NCBI RefSeq assembly: GCF_014636865.1
Contig: NZ_BMER01000006.1
Span: 366,548 to 430,547 of the forward strand
DNA length: 64,000 nt
From: Parapedobacter pyrenivorans
GTDB lineage: Bacteria; Bacteroidota; Bacteroidia; Sphingobacteriales; Sphingobacteriaceae
Direction: 5' to 3'
Shown piece after piece: positions 1-8,026 of this stretch. Under the pieces are notes generated by a model. The model did no database searches. It had not been told where the DNA came from and saw only the letters and a list, made by a program, of their open reading frames with translations. The translations under genes and the position numbers were made by a program. Within the stretch, counting starts at the first letter, position 1, and the number at the start of each line of letters is the position of its first letter.

Positions 1-1130
1 TATTCGATATGGTACCCTCTAGGGAAATTGAGCTTTTTATTGTCTTCCCACCAAGGCGAGTAAATGTGCACACTTCCAACACCATCTTCGTTATAGCGTT
101 TCCTATCCAACAATTGTGGGAGCAGTCCGCCTGCTCCTGCGCCTGTAGAATCGTGCAGGTACCGGCCTACAAGCCCACTGCTGTTCGCAAGTCCCCCCGG
201 GTGTGCCGAAGATTTAGAGTTGAGCAGCAACCGTGCACTTTCACAGGCGCTTGCGCCGAGGATCACCAGTTTCCCTTTCACGGTATGTTCCTCAAGGTTC
301 TGTGTATTGACGTAAGAAACACCAGTGGCCAACCCTTCGTTGTCGGTAAGCACTTCCCGTACCATCGCATGGTCAATGACCGTCAGGTTACCGGTCTTCA
401 TTGCCGGTATAACGAGGCATGACGACGATGAAAAATCACCATACACCTTGCATGACCTGCCGCACTGACCACAATAAAAGCAAGTACCGCGGCCTTCGAC
501 TCCCGGGAGGGCTTCCGTCAGTACCGAACCGCGGCCGGCGATAACAGGAACTCCTGCTTTCTGTGCTCCCCGTTTGATATAAAGTTCATTCAGTCTTGGC
601 TTGGGCGGCTTTAAAAATATACCGTCGGGCTCGTTCTTTATCCCTTCCACTGTGCCATATATCCCGATCATGCGGTCTATGCGGTCGTAAAAGGGTTTGA
701 CCTCGTCGTAGCTAATCGGCCAAGCATCCGTCACACCGTCAACAGGCTTGAAATCATCTGGCCCCATACGTAAAGAAATGCGACCCCAATGGTTCGTGCG
801 CCCGCCAAGCATACGAGCCCGAAACCAATCGAACTGTGTGCCGCCAACCCGCGTGTAAGGTTCCCCGTCAAGCTCCCAACCACCGTAAGCAGCATCGAAG
901 TCGCCGAATGGCCGGGTTGTACTTGCACCGCGGCGCGGAGATTCCCACGGCCAGCGCATTTGAAGAGCATCTTTAGCGGGGTCAAAAAAAGGACCAGCCT
1001 CGAGCATCAATACGTTCAATCCAGCATGTGCCAATACATAACCAGCCATCCCGCCGCCCGCACCGGAACCGACAACAATAGCGTCATACAAAACGGGACT
1101 TTCCTTAATTTGAAATGAACTCATACGCAT
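1..1130 (-). CDS. GMC-type FAD-dependent sugar/alcohol oxidoreductase (partial, C-terminus outside window)
   Basis: My translation of the minus strand begins MRMSSFQIKES and reaches the dinucleotide-binding motif VGSGAGGG near residue 20, then an LEAGP motif typical of the GMC/gluconate 2-dehydrogenase alpha-chain family (COG2303). Around residue 200-220 there is a four-cysteine cluster CFYCGQCGRSC, the ferredoxin-like spacing often seen in bacterial membrane or periplasmic sugar dehydrogenases of this family. No signal peptide is visible, so export would need a Tat-carrying partner subunit. ATG codons at 1130 and 1124 are both in frame; the upstream kinase gene stops at 1136, so the two are co-transcribed. 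The reading frame is open to the window edge and the FAD-binding C-terminal His/Asn region is not visible. Likely role: FAD-linked oxidation of a sugar or sugar alcohol. Family sure, substrate unknown. Confidence 0.85.
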   Translation of the reverse strand, partial: MRMSSFQIKESPVLYDAIVVGSGAGGGMAGYVLAHAGLNVLMLEAGPFFDPAKDALQMRWPWESPRRGASTTRPFGDFDAAYGGWELDGEPYTRVGGTQFDWFRARMLGGRTNHWGRISLRMGPDDFKPVDGVTDAWPISYDEVKPFYDRIDRMIGIYGTVEGIKNEPDGIFLKPPKPRLNELYIKRGAQKAGVPVIAGRGSVLTEALPGVEGRGTCFYCGQCGRSCKVYGDFSSSSCLVIPAMKTGNLTVIDHAMVREVLTDNEGLATGVSYVNTQNLEEHTVKGKLVILGASACESARLLLNSKSSAHPGGLANSSGLVGRYLHDSTGAGAGGLLPQLLDRKRYNEDGVGSVHIYSPWWEDNKKLNFPRGYHIE

Positions 1131-1135
1131 ATTCT

Positions 1136-2191
1136 TTATTTCTGAATTTCGACTTTATTTCCCGCTCGGTACCCATACACTTCGGAAAGCGACAAACAAT
1201 CCGGATAAGGGATTATCCCGTCTGAGCACGTCACATGAGACAAACTGGCTGCTGCAGCACAAACCCCAAGATCAAGGCACACTTCCATCTTCCATCCTTC
1301 GTGTATACCTAGCAATACACCGGCTGCCAAGGCATCGCCCGCTCCATTTGCCCCAACCACCTGCTCCCGGGGGAGTTGCAGGCTGGGCTGGTATAACTGC
1401 CTACCATCCCGGTGCGCTGCCCATACACCATCCGGGTGATGGATGATGATCCATTCGTTAACCCCCATCCGGAAGATGATCTCAAAAACCTCCACACATC
1501 GGCTGCCCATTTCCTCCTGGCCTGCCACGTTCATCACATCGATCCCCGACAGCCGGCTTGCTTCATATTCATTGAGGAACAGGTAATCCACGTACGGCAA
1601 CGCGCAGGGAATGATCGTGGCGAAACGATCCGAATCTTCGCTCACCAAATCAATGGACGTCAAAAATCCTTCCTTCTTGGCTTGCTCCAGCAAATGCGAA
1701 GCCTTAGTCCTGCCGTTGTCCTGGATTTCATCCAACCGGTCCAGCAGGAGCAGGTAACCCAAGTGAAAAATCCTGGCATTCGAAATACGGAAATCGAAAT
1801 GACCGATATCCAAAAGCGAATTGGCACCCCGGTGATGGAAAAACGTACGTTTCCCGGTTTGCTTTACCGAGGTCACAATGGTATAGGACGTCGGCGTATC
1901 AGGGGTCATTTGCAGCTGCCGCACGTCGATGCCCGCCTCACGGCAATGGTCGACGATCCGTACCCCATTGAAGTCATTGCCTACCAAGCCAACGGCCTCC
2001 AACCGAAAGGGAGCCCCCAGTTTGGTTAAATCCATCAAAATATTATAAGCCGACCCCCCATTGCTCGTGTACTCGTGCAGAATATTTACAAGAGACTGTT
2101 CTGCCGGGAACTTGTCGATCAGCTTCACCTGATCCAATATCCAGTTGCCGGCTATCAGCAACCCCGACCGATTCATTTGATTTATTGACAT
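1136..2191 (-). CDS. PfkB/ribokinase-family carbohydrate kinase
   Basis: A 351-residue protein of the PfkB family. The N-terminal strand and the glycine pair NGGSAYN (about 44-50) are the sugar-binding side; the signature GANGAGD at 280-286 carries the anion hole and the presumed catalytic base D286. Length is slightly above the usual 300-340. It sits second to last in an operon behind a D-lyxose/mannose isomerase and a class I aldolase, so phosphorylation of the ketose made by the isomerase (fructose or xylulose) is the natural reading, giving a substrate for the aldolase. That substrate assignment is inference; the kinase family is clear. Start ATG at 2191 lies 34 bp after the isomerase stop at 2226. 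Confidence 0.88.
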   Translation of the reverse strand: MSINQMNRSGLLIAGNWILDQVKLIDKFPAEQSLVNILHEYTSNGGSAYNILMDLTKLGAPFRLEAVGLVGNDFNGVRIVDHCREAGIDVRQLQMTPDTPTSYTIVTSVKQTGKRTFFHHRGANSLLDIGHFDFRISNARIFHLGYLLLLDRLDEIQDNGRTKASHLLEQAKKEGFLTSIDLVSEDSDRFATIIPCALPYVDYLFLNEYEASRLSGIDVMNVAGQEEMGSRCVEVFEIIFRMGVNEWIIIHHPDGVWAAHRDGRQLYQPSLQLPREQVVGANGAGDALAAGVLLGIHEGWKMEVCLDLGVCAAAASLSHVTCSDGIIPYPDCLSLSEVYGYRAGNKVEIQK

Positions 2192-2225
2192 GGTCTAATT
2201 GGTTCTTCTTTCCGCTGCTGCTTTG

Positions 2226-2792
2226 CTATTCACTAAGCAACTTCACCAGCGGAGGTTCATCTTCTATGATTTCGGGGAATCGCCCGATTTCAGTATCCCA
2301 AAAGAAATTATCGTTTTCGTCATCGTTGGCAGTGGAAACCTCACCGATAATGCACTCGGCAGAAACCGGGTAAAATGCATGCCAAAGCAGCGGTGTGATC
2401 GTGATACGTTCTCCGGCTTTTAGCAAAATAGGCTCACCATTGCTAACCGCCCGGTATTCACCATTGATTTTGACGTTTATAACTTGCCCCCCAACGGTAT
2501 CCGGGCTTTCTCCCCAAAGCGTAACGGCGAGTTCACCCACCCTGCAGATGATATCTTCCTTTTTCTGTTTATGGTAATGTGCCGGTGTGGTTTGATCCCG
2601 CCAGGCATACATCAGTTTTTCACAATATTCGGATTCAGCGGCAAGGTTTACCAATACCAGCCCTTCTTTGCGGAAAATACCCAATCCAAAGTCCGTCACA
2701 TCCCATGCCGGATTGGGTGGCAGCACCCAACCGTTACGTTCAAAAAAATTGATCGCAGATCGAACTGCATAATTTATTTCTGACCTTTTCAT
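2226..2792 (-). CDS. D-lyxose / D-mannose ketol-isomerase (cupin type)
   Basis: A 188-residue single-domain cupin closely resembling the D-lyxose isomerase family (DUF1498, YdaE-like). The expected metal ligands are visible: H72 and H74 in AHYH, E79 a few residues on, and H138 in LLWHAF. Enzymes of this family interconvert D-lyxose with D-xylulose and D-mannose with D-fructose using Mn2+. In a regulon with three GH92 mannosidases, mannose to fructose is the likely physiological reaction (inference). Its start at 2792 overlaps the stop of the Gfo/Idh gene (2789) by four bases, an ATGA-type junction suggesting translational coupling. No signal peptide, so cytoplasmic. Confidence 0.88.
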   Translation of the reverse strand: MKRSEINYAVRSAINFFERNGWVLPPNPAWDVTDFGLGIFRKEGLVLVNLAAESEYCEKLMYAWRDQTTPAHYHKQKKEDIICRVGELAVTLWGESPDTVGGQVINVKINGEYRAVSNGEPILLKAGERITITPLLWHAFYPVSAECIIGEVSTANDDENDNFFWDTEIGRFPEIIEDEPPLVKLLSE

Positions 2793-3934
2793 ATCACAAG
2801 CGTTGAAGGAAATGAGACATCTACGAAGGAACCGGATTCCTGGGAAAGCAGTGCTGCTTTGAAGATCCGATGGCTATCTACCGCTTCTTCCGGTGTAGCG
2901 CAACCGAATTTTCCATTCAGCAGGCCTTCGCGCTCGGCAACGTATGCCGCAATCATCTGCATGAAGCAGTCGGGAAAACCCGCTTCGAAAATACCGCCGG
3001 TAATGGTTTCAAAGGGCATTTGAAATCCGAGGTCCGTGCGCTTCCACCATTGCTCTGCACCATTGGTAAACTGCCAAAAAGCCTTGGTGTCTTTGGTACT
3101 GTACCGTACACCGCCTTCCGTCCCGTAAATCTCGATATACCATGTATTGGTTTCACCCGGCGCCAAGCGTTTCATTTCCAATTGCATGGGCACCTGCTCA
3201 CCATTGATATCAACCTGGGTGCTCAATGTCGCATTGTTCCAAGTATCACATACCGCCATTCCTCCCTTACCGTCAGGTCGTTCGGTAATGATTTTCTGCA
3301 ATTGAGCGAATACCTTCGACGGTTTCCAACCCAACCGCAGTGGTACGTGAAGGGCATGCATACCCAGGTCTCCCATCACACCGATTTCGCCGCAGTATTG
3401 CGATTGGCGCTTCCAATTGATGGGCTTCTGTGCGTTCATATCGCTCGCATGAAGGAAACCCGACCGGATTTCAAATATCCGACCCAGTCTTCCCGACTGC
3501 ACTTCGGCGATCACCCGCTGCGGCCCGGGCAGAAAAGGCATTTCCGAGCTGCAACGTACAAATCGCCCTAATTTCGTGGCTTCGGCGGCAATCGTCTCCG
3601 CCGCTTCCTGATCGATGCCGAAGGGCTTTTCCCCCAGCAAATCCTTGCCCGCCCGCAGGATATCCAGATAGATCTCGCGGTGCAGGTTATGTGGCACAGC
3701 GATGTATACCACATCCACCTCGTCGCTGTTGATCAGCTCCCTGTAGTCCGTAGTCAGCAACGAAACGCTGTCAATCTGTTTATACCAGGATAATATTCCT
3801 TCGTTCAGGTCGCATACCGCAGTAAGTCGCACCCGAACCGGAAAATCCTTCAGCGCAAACCACCGCCCGAACGCGCTGGCTGCCTCACGTCCCATCAGAC
3901 CGCCGCCGATGATGCCTATATTGACCGTTTTCAT
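2789..3934 (-). CDS. Gfo/Idh/MocA-family NAD(P)-dependent oxidoreductase
   Basis: A 381-residue cytoplasmic oxidoreductase. The Rossmann motif GIIGGGLMG is at residues 7-15 and the family's catalytic EKP is at 102-104; the C-terminal half is the usual alpha/beta substrate domain. No Tat or Sec signal. It lies between the aldolase (3 bp gap) and the isomerase (4 bp overlap) in the aldolase-to-GMC operon. Members oxidise or reduce sugars, inositols or sugar derivatives; with a GMC oxidoreductase in the same operon, it may act on a keto-sugar (inference). Substrate cannot be read from the sequence. Confidence 0.88.
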   Translation of the reverse strand: MKTVNIGIIGGGLMGREAASAFGRWFALKDFPVRVRLTAVCDLNEGILSWYKQIDSVSLLTTDYRELINSDEVDVVYIAVPHNLHREIYLDILRAGKDLLGEKPFGIDQEAAETIAAEATKLGRFVRCSSEMPFLPGPQRVIAEVQSGRLGRIFEIRSGFLHASDMNAQKPINWKRQSQYCGEIGVMGDLGMHALHVPLRLGWKPSKVFAQLQKIITERPDGKGGMAVCDTWNNATLSTQVDINGEQVPMQLEMKRLAPGETNTWYIEIYGTEGGVRYSTKDTKAFWQFTNGAEQWWKRTDLGFQMPFETITGGIFEAGFPDCFMQMIAAYVAEREGLLNGKFGCATPEEAVDSHRIFKAALLSQESGSFVDVSFPSTLVI

Positions 3935-3937
3935 TTG

Positions 3938-4771
3938 TTAGCTGTTTAACAATTGGATTACTTCCTCAGGCTTGGCACCCTCATGGACAATAGCCATCAA
4001 CGCTCGGGTCATCCCGCTTGGATTGGCATGCTGGATGACGTTTCGGCCATATACAATGCCTTTCACGCCTTGTTGCATGAGGCCATATGTCCGCTGCAGA
4101 ATCTCTTCATCGGTCGCTTTCCCGCCACCGCGTACCAAAACCGGGATATCGCCCGCAATTTCCACCACGCGATGGTAATCGTTCACATCATCGGTGGGGT
4201 CGGCCTTAATGATGTCCGCACCCAACTCTACACCCTGCCTCACTAATGGAATGATTTTCTCGGGATCACCGTTCACCATGTATCCCCCCGCCTCGCTGTT
4301 CGGACGGAATACCAAAGGCTCCACCATCAGCGGAATACCGTAACGCTCGGTTTCGGGCTTTATTCTCAGGATATTCTGGATGCATTGGTCGGTCACCTCC
4401 GGTTCATCCGGAATACTGAATAGGTTCACCACCACGCAAACGGCGTCCAGTCGTATTGCCTGCTCCACGGGATTTTCGATCATCCGGCTAAATAACGCGC
4501 GGGGCAATTGCTTTCCATAGACATTGGCCACATCCGTGCGTAAAACCAGCGAAGGCTTTTCGCGTCCTGGAATAGACTGTAGGTAATGGGCCTGACCAAC
4601 TGTAAGTTGGATGGCATCCGGAGCGGCATCTACCAATACATTCACCGCATTCTTGATACTTTCAATCCCTTGCAAAAATGGATATTCATTAAAAAATCCA
4701 TGATCAATAGCAACATCGAAACAGTTACCAGATCTGCTATTGAAAAGTCTATTTAATCGATAAGTTTTCAT
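3938..4771 (-). CDS. DhnA/DeoC-type class I aldolase
   Basis: A 277-residue TIM-barrel aldolase of the FbaB/DhnA/LsrF group. It shows the N-terminal AIDHG motif (21-25), conserved acidic strands, and a Schiff-base lysine candidate K189 in GADIIKADPTDD, followed by VLVRGGGK, a phosphate-binding type strand. It is the first gene of the operon and starts 25 bp from a perfect GntR palindrome (4796-4811). With a mannose isomerase and PfkB kinase downstream, cleavage of a phosphorylated ketose (fructose-1-P or fructose-1,6-bisP) to triose products is plausible; a role on another phosphosugar is possible. Start: ATG at 4771, the only one fitting the promoter layout. Confidence 0.85.
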   Translation of the reverse strand: MKTYRLNRLFNSRSGNCFDVAIDHGFFNEYPFLQGIESIKNAVNVLVDAAPDAIQLTVGQAHYLQSIPGREKPSLVLRTDVANVYGKQLPRALFSRMIENPVEQAIRLDAVCVVVNLFSIPDEPEVTDQCIQNILRIKPETERYGIPLMVEPLVFRPNSEAGGYMVNGDPEKIIPLVRQGVELGADIIKADPTDDVNDYHRVVEIAGDIPVLVRGGGKATDEEILQRTYGLMQQGVKGIVYGRNVIQHANPSGMTRALMAIVHEGAKPEEVIQLLNS

Positions 4772-4775
4772 GAAG

Positions 4776-4783
4776 CAAATATA
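4776..4783 (-). promoter_or_regulatory. Candidate -7 promoter element of the aldolase operon
   Basis: On the minus strand this reads TATATTTG, an exact match to the Bacteroidota -7 consensus TAnnTTTG. It lies only 4 bp before the aldolase ATG, so the transcript would have almost no leader. The distance to the TTG in the upstream operator is 23 bp, longer than the 19-20 bp seen at the three sister promoters, so the assignment is tentative. Confidence 0.4.
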
Positions 4784-4795
4784 AACAAATAAACA

Positions 4796-4811
4796 ACTTG
4801 TATATACAAGT
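4796..4811. promoter_or_regulatory. GntR operator, site A
   Basis: A perfect 16-bp palindrome ACTTGTATATACAAGT between the stop of the DUF2231-cytochrome gene and the start of the aldolase gene. Its centre GTATATAC fits the HutC-subfamily operator pattern GT-N-TA-N-AC. The same sequence recurs in front of three other transcription units and the regulator gene at 38121, so it is very likely the binding site of that GntR protein. Confidence 0.88.
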
Positions 4812-4819
4812 AATGCAAC

Positions 4820-6976
4820 TTATTTCAAAATAATCTCATCGACAAAAAGCCATGCGGGGGCTCCAGAACCCGGATAGCCAGCTGGAATATTTTGGTATGG
4901 TTTTGCCACTAATTTCAAATACTGAACGTTTGATGCCTTCACCGGGCAATGGATAAGTCTTCTTCTTGTCAGGTGCTCATGTTTCATTAGGTCCGGTGCC
5001 ACTTTAGCAAGTAATCTCGTATTCACGGAATCTTTTCCACCCCATATTTCAATATGCTCGGGCGGATAAACGGGCATATACGTAACTCCGGCGTAGTTCT
5101 GCAACACACTAAGCATAAGCGTATCTATCGTGGTCGGCTTATCAAAGTACAACGCCGTCGCAAATGATGACTGAAGGTATCCTTGCCATCTGCCATCAGC
5201 ATGATTGTCCCCACCGCTTTCTAAGTCCATTAATGACAATTCCATTCTCGCGGGGAATAAATAATGGGGCCTAGATTGCAATTCCATCCGATCAGGCAGA
5301 TTTGGCGACTTTACATATTCGCGCTCTACGATACCACTGGGCAGCCAGCCTTTTTTATAGGCCTTCATCCGAAGTTTTTGTGCGCGATCGATTACAATGG
5401 GGTTATCAAATAGAGTCCCGGTTATACTATCCGGCTCACTTCCATCCAGCGAATAGCGGATTTCTACTCCGGGAATAGCATGGCTCAATGAGATTTCCAG
5501 GTTATCACGGAAAAATGTGCGGGCAGGTGTAACCTGCGGTGTGGTCAGCGGCAACAGGGATGTTTCGTCGCTTACAAACCCGCCTTCGATATACTTGGTA
5601 GGATAGGATGCGGCCAATTGACCGACTTCTTCCGTATTGATCGCGGTATTCCAAACGTACAGCTTTTGGATCGCCTCGTTTGCCAGCAAGGATTTGGCTC
5701 CTTCAACCGTCACACCGGTACCACTCAGACTGACACTTTTCAATGTTGGCACGGCATTCAATAAGGCGATGCCTTCATCATCCAACGGGGTATTATTTAG
5801 GTTTACCTTCCGTAGGTTACTGAAACTTTTGAGCATCTCCAAATCCTTTTTGTCAATCGGCATGCCACTCAGGTTCAGGGTGACGATCTGCTGAACGATC
5901 GGCTTCAAATCTGACAAGGACTGTTGATTATAAAAACTTGTGCCATAAAAACTGACTGCAAGGGCCGGCGATCCGTTGGCCACCGATCTGATTACACGAT
6001 ATGGACTTGCTAGCTTTTTGATCGACGCTTCATCAGCGGATGGAAAGTCGAAATGCTCTTCCTCCTCCACCTGATAAATTGCCTGGATAGCGAGCATCAG
6101 GGTGTCATCCGCTCTGAGTGTCGCCACCGGCAATCCAAATTGAGCACCGTTGGCCACCCATGCCTCAAGCAGCGCTAGTTCCTCCGCAGTTAATTGTGGC
6201 TTCCCTTCCGGTGGCATATGGTGTTCGTGACTGATGTCCAAAGACAACCGCTGGATCAACAGGCTCTCCGTTGTACCTCCCCCCAGCAGCAACGGCCCAT
6301 TTTCACCACCCTTTAAAATAGATGCAGAGTCCGACAACACCAAATCACCCTTCGGCTTACTTGGATTATGGCAGGATAGGCATTTCGCCTTGAATATTGG
6401 AAGTACCGCATCTTCAAATACCTTGGCATGCTCCAAATCAAAGGCCTTTGCATCACCAGACCTCAGGGGCGATAATACGAAATCGGCCCCATGAGTCAAC
6501 GATGCTCCAAAATGGCCAGCAATCAATACCAAAACTAAGCACAGGTTGGTAGCGCCGACAAAGAAATAACGATGAAGCTTATGTTGATTAGCCTGTATCC
6601 ACAGGAGACCCCACGAAACAAAGGAAATCGCAACACCAATCCATTTATGCCACTGGAACTCACGCCCGTCATACCCGCCTTCACGTGCAAGAAGCAAACC
6701 CATAATCACCGTGAGGGCACTGGTCAGTGCGCTTACAAACAGCAACTCCCGAATCAATACCGAAATAGAAACTGACTCCTGAAACCGCTTGGGAAAATTA
6801 ACAAACAGGCCGGTAAGCACCAATAAAACGATGGGGAAGTGCAGCAACATGGGATGCATTCTCCCAATAACCTGGATCCCCGAAGGCACTTTAATCAGAT
6901 GTTCGACCAGCAGAAAAAAAACAATAAAACAATTGAGGCCAACCAGTAAGTTAAACCTCCAATAGGTTGCCTTCAT
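4820..6976 (-). CDS. DUF2231 membrane protein fused to planctomycete-type cytochrome c, LRR and C-terminal beta domains
   Basis: A 718-residue mosaic. Residues 1-165 hold about five membrane segments with the DUF2231 hallmark GRMHPMLLHFP. Then follows a c-type haem domain with CLSCH at 199-203 and a distal HEHHMPPEG region giving a Met ligand, as in planctomycete cytochrome C-type (PSCyt1) domains. About 350-450 is leucine-rich-repeat-like; about 485-565 resembles a chitobiase C-terminal/FN3-like domain (VEIRYSLDGSEPDS); the end looks like a beta-sandwich. It is the last gene of the PSD1-DUF1501-NHL unit. Its ATG overlaps the NHL stop by one base (TAATG). Probably an inner-membrane electron acceptor facing the periplasm; the physiological donor is unknown. 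Confidence 0.82.
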   Translation of the reverse strand: MKATYWRFNLLVGLNCFIVFFLLVEHLIKVPSGIQVIGRMHPMLLHFPIVLLVLTGLFVNFPKRFQESVSISVLIRELLFVSALTSALTVIMGLLLAREGGYDGREFQWHKWIGVAISFVSWGLLWIQANQHKLHRYFFVGATNLCLVLVLIAGHFGASLTHGADFVLSPLRSGDAKAFDLEHAKVFEDAVLPIFKAKCLSCHNPSKPKGDLVLSDSASILKGGENGPLLLGGGTTESLLIQRLSLDISHEHHMPPEGKPQLTAEELALLEAWVANGAQFGLPVATLRADDTLMLAIQAIYQVEEEEHFDFPSADEASIKKLASPYRVIRSVANGSPALAVSFYGTSFYNQQSLSDLKPIVQQIVTLNLSGMPIDKKDLEMLKSFSNLRKVNLNNTPLDDEGIALLNAVPTLKSVSLSGTGVTVEGAKSLLANEAIQKLYVWNTAINTEEVGQLAASYPTKYIEGGFVSDETSLLPLTTPQVTPARTFFRDNLEISLSHAIPGVEIRYSLDGSEPDSITGTLFDNPIVIDRAQKLRMKAYKKGWLPSGIVEREYVKSPNLPDRMELQSRPHYLFPARMELSLMDLESGGDNHADGRWQGYLQSSFATALYFDKPTTIDTLMLSVLQNYAGVTYMPVYPPEHIEIWGGKDSVNTRLLAKVAPDLMKHEHLTRRRLIHCPVKASNVQYLKLVAKPYQNIPAGYPGSGAPAWLFVDEIILK

Positions 6977-8010
6977 TAATTTTTACCTGCTACGCGCTCA
7001 AATTTGTACGGGTAAACCTTACCGGAAGCCCATTGGGCTACATAAATATTCTCATCCTTATCGACACAGACATCATGTGGATGAGCGAACAACGGGCTCG
7101 ATTGGGTCATCACTTGTAATTTACCCCCCTCATAGATAGGCTCAGTACCACCGATATTGGCCACTACTTTATTTGCTTTGTCCAATATGGTCACAAAACC
7201 GGAGTTAGCTTGATTCATATCCGGCGAACGAAGCACCGCTGCATAGAGCCGATCTCCATGGATAACAGGACGGCAGACTCCTGCTCCCGGTAAATCAATG
7301 ATTTCCAAAAGCTCGCCGGCAAGGCTAAACCGCTTGAAGCAACATCTTGTCCGATCTGTCACCAACAAGGTCGGCTTACCCGCGCGCTGATCAATGGCGA
7401 TTCCGTGTGCATTGTCAAGAAATCGATCTCCCTCGCCTCTTCCTCCAAACCATCCTTTCAGCTTGCCATCTGCTCCATAATGGAGAATATACTGCTGTCC
7501 GTACCCATCGGCCACATAGATATCGCCATTCGGCGCAACCGCCGTTTCGGTGGGCACATAAGCATCTTTATTGGCATATATTTCGGCTTCCTGCGGATAG
7601 TCCAAAGTCATTAATACACGCCCATCCAATGTGGTCTTGTATACTTGATGCTTTTCTGTATCGGTAATCAATAAAAACTGATCGGAACCTTCACCTGCGA
7701 TGGACAACCCATGAGCGCCCGGATATTCTTTACCCCATGAGGCCTTTAACCGTCCTTTCGTATCGTATATAAGTACGTTATTTCGGGTTTCGTTGGTAAG
7801 CAGGAAGATACGTCCACGGCTATCCTGCACCATTTCGTGGCAGTCATTAACAGGAAAACGATTGGCATCCAATACACCCCACCCCTTTACTTGACGGTAA
7901 AACAAGCCATGATGCCCGTAAATCGGATCTGCGTTACCCAACACATCCTTCGCGGCTGCAATGGCCGTTAATCCGACGGCAGCACGACCAATAAAAACTC
8001 TTCTATTCAT
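6976..8010 (-). CDS. Tat-exported NHL-repeat six-bladed beta-propeller protein
   Basis: A 344-residue protein beginning MNRRVFIGRAAVGLTAIAAA, a twin-arginine signal, followed by repeated NHL-type blades (for example LSIAGEGSDQFLLITD, ETAVAPNGDIYVADGYG, HGIAIDQRAGKP, HPHDVCVDKDENIYVAQW). Such propellers bind ligands or act as lyase/hydrolase scaffolds; no catalytic set can be named here. It is translationally coupled to the downstream DUF2231-cytochrome gene and follows the DUF1501 gene by 16 bp. The recurring association of PSD1, DUF1501, propeller and cytochrome suggests a periplasmic complex (inference). Confidence 0.82.
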   Translation of the reverse strand: MNRRVFIGRAAVGLTAIAAAKDVLGNADPIYGHHGLFYRQVKGWGVLDANRFPVNDCHEMVQDSRGRIFLLTNETRNNVLIYDTKGRLKASWGKEYPGAHGLSIAGEGSDQFLLITDTEKHQVYKTTLDGRVLMTLDYPQEAEIYANKDAYVPTETAVAPNGDIYVADGYGQQYILHYGADGKLKGWFGGRGEGDRFLDNAHGIAIDQRAGKPTLLVTDRTRCCFKRFSLAGELLEIIDLPGAGVCRPVIHGDRLYAAVLRSPDMNQANSGFVTILDKANKVVANIGGTEPIYEGGKLQVMTQSSPLFAHPHDVCVDKDENIYVAQWASGKVYPYKFERVAGKN

Positions 8011-8026
8011 ATTCTATCGATTAAAA

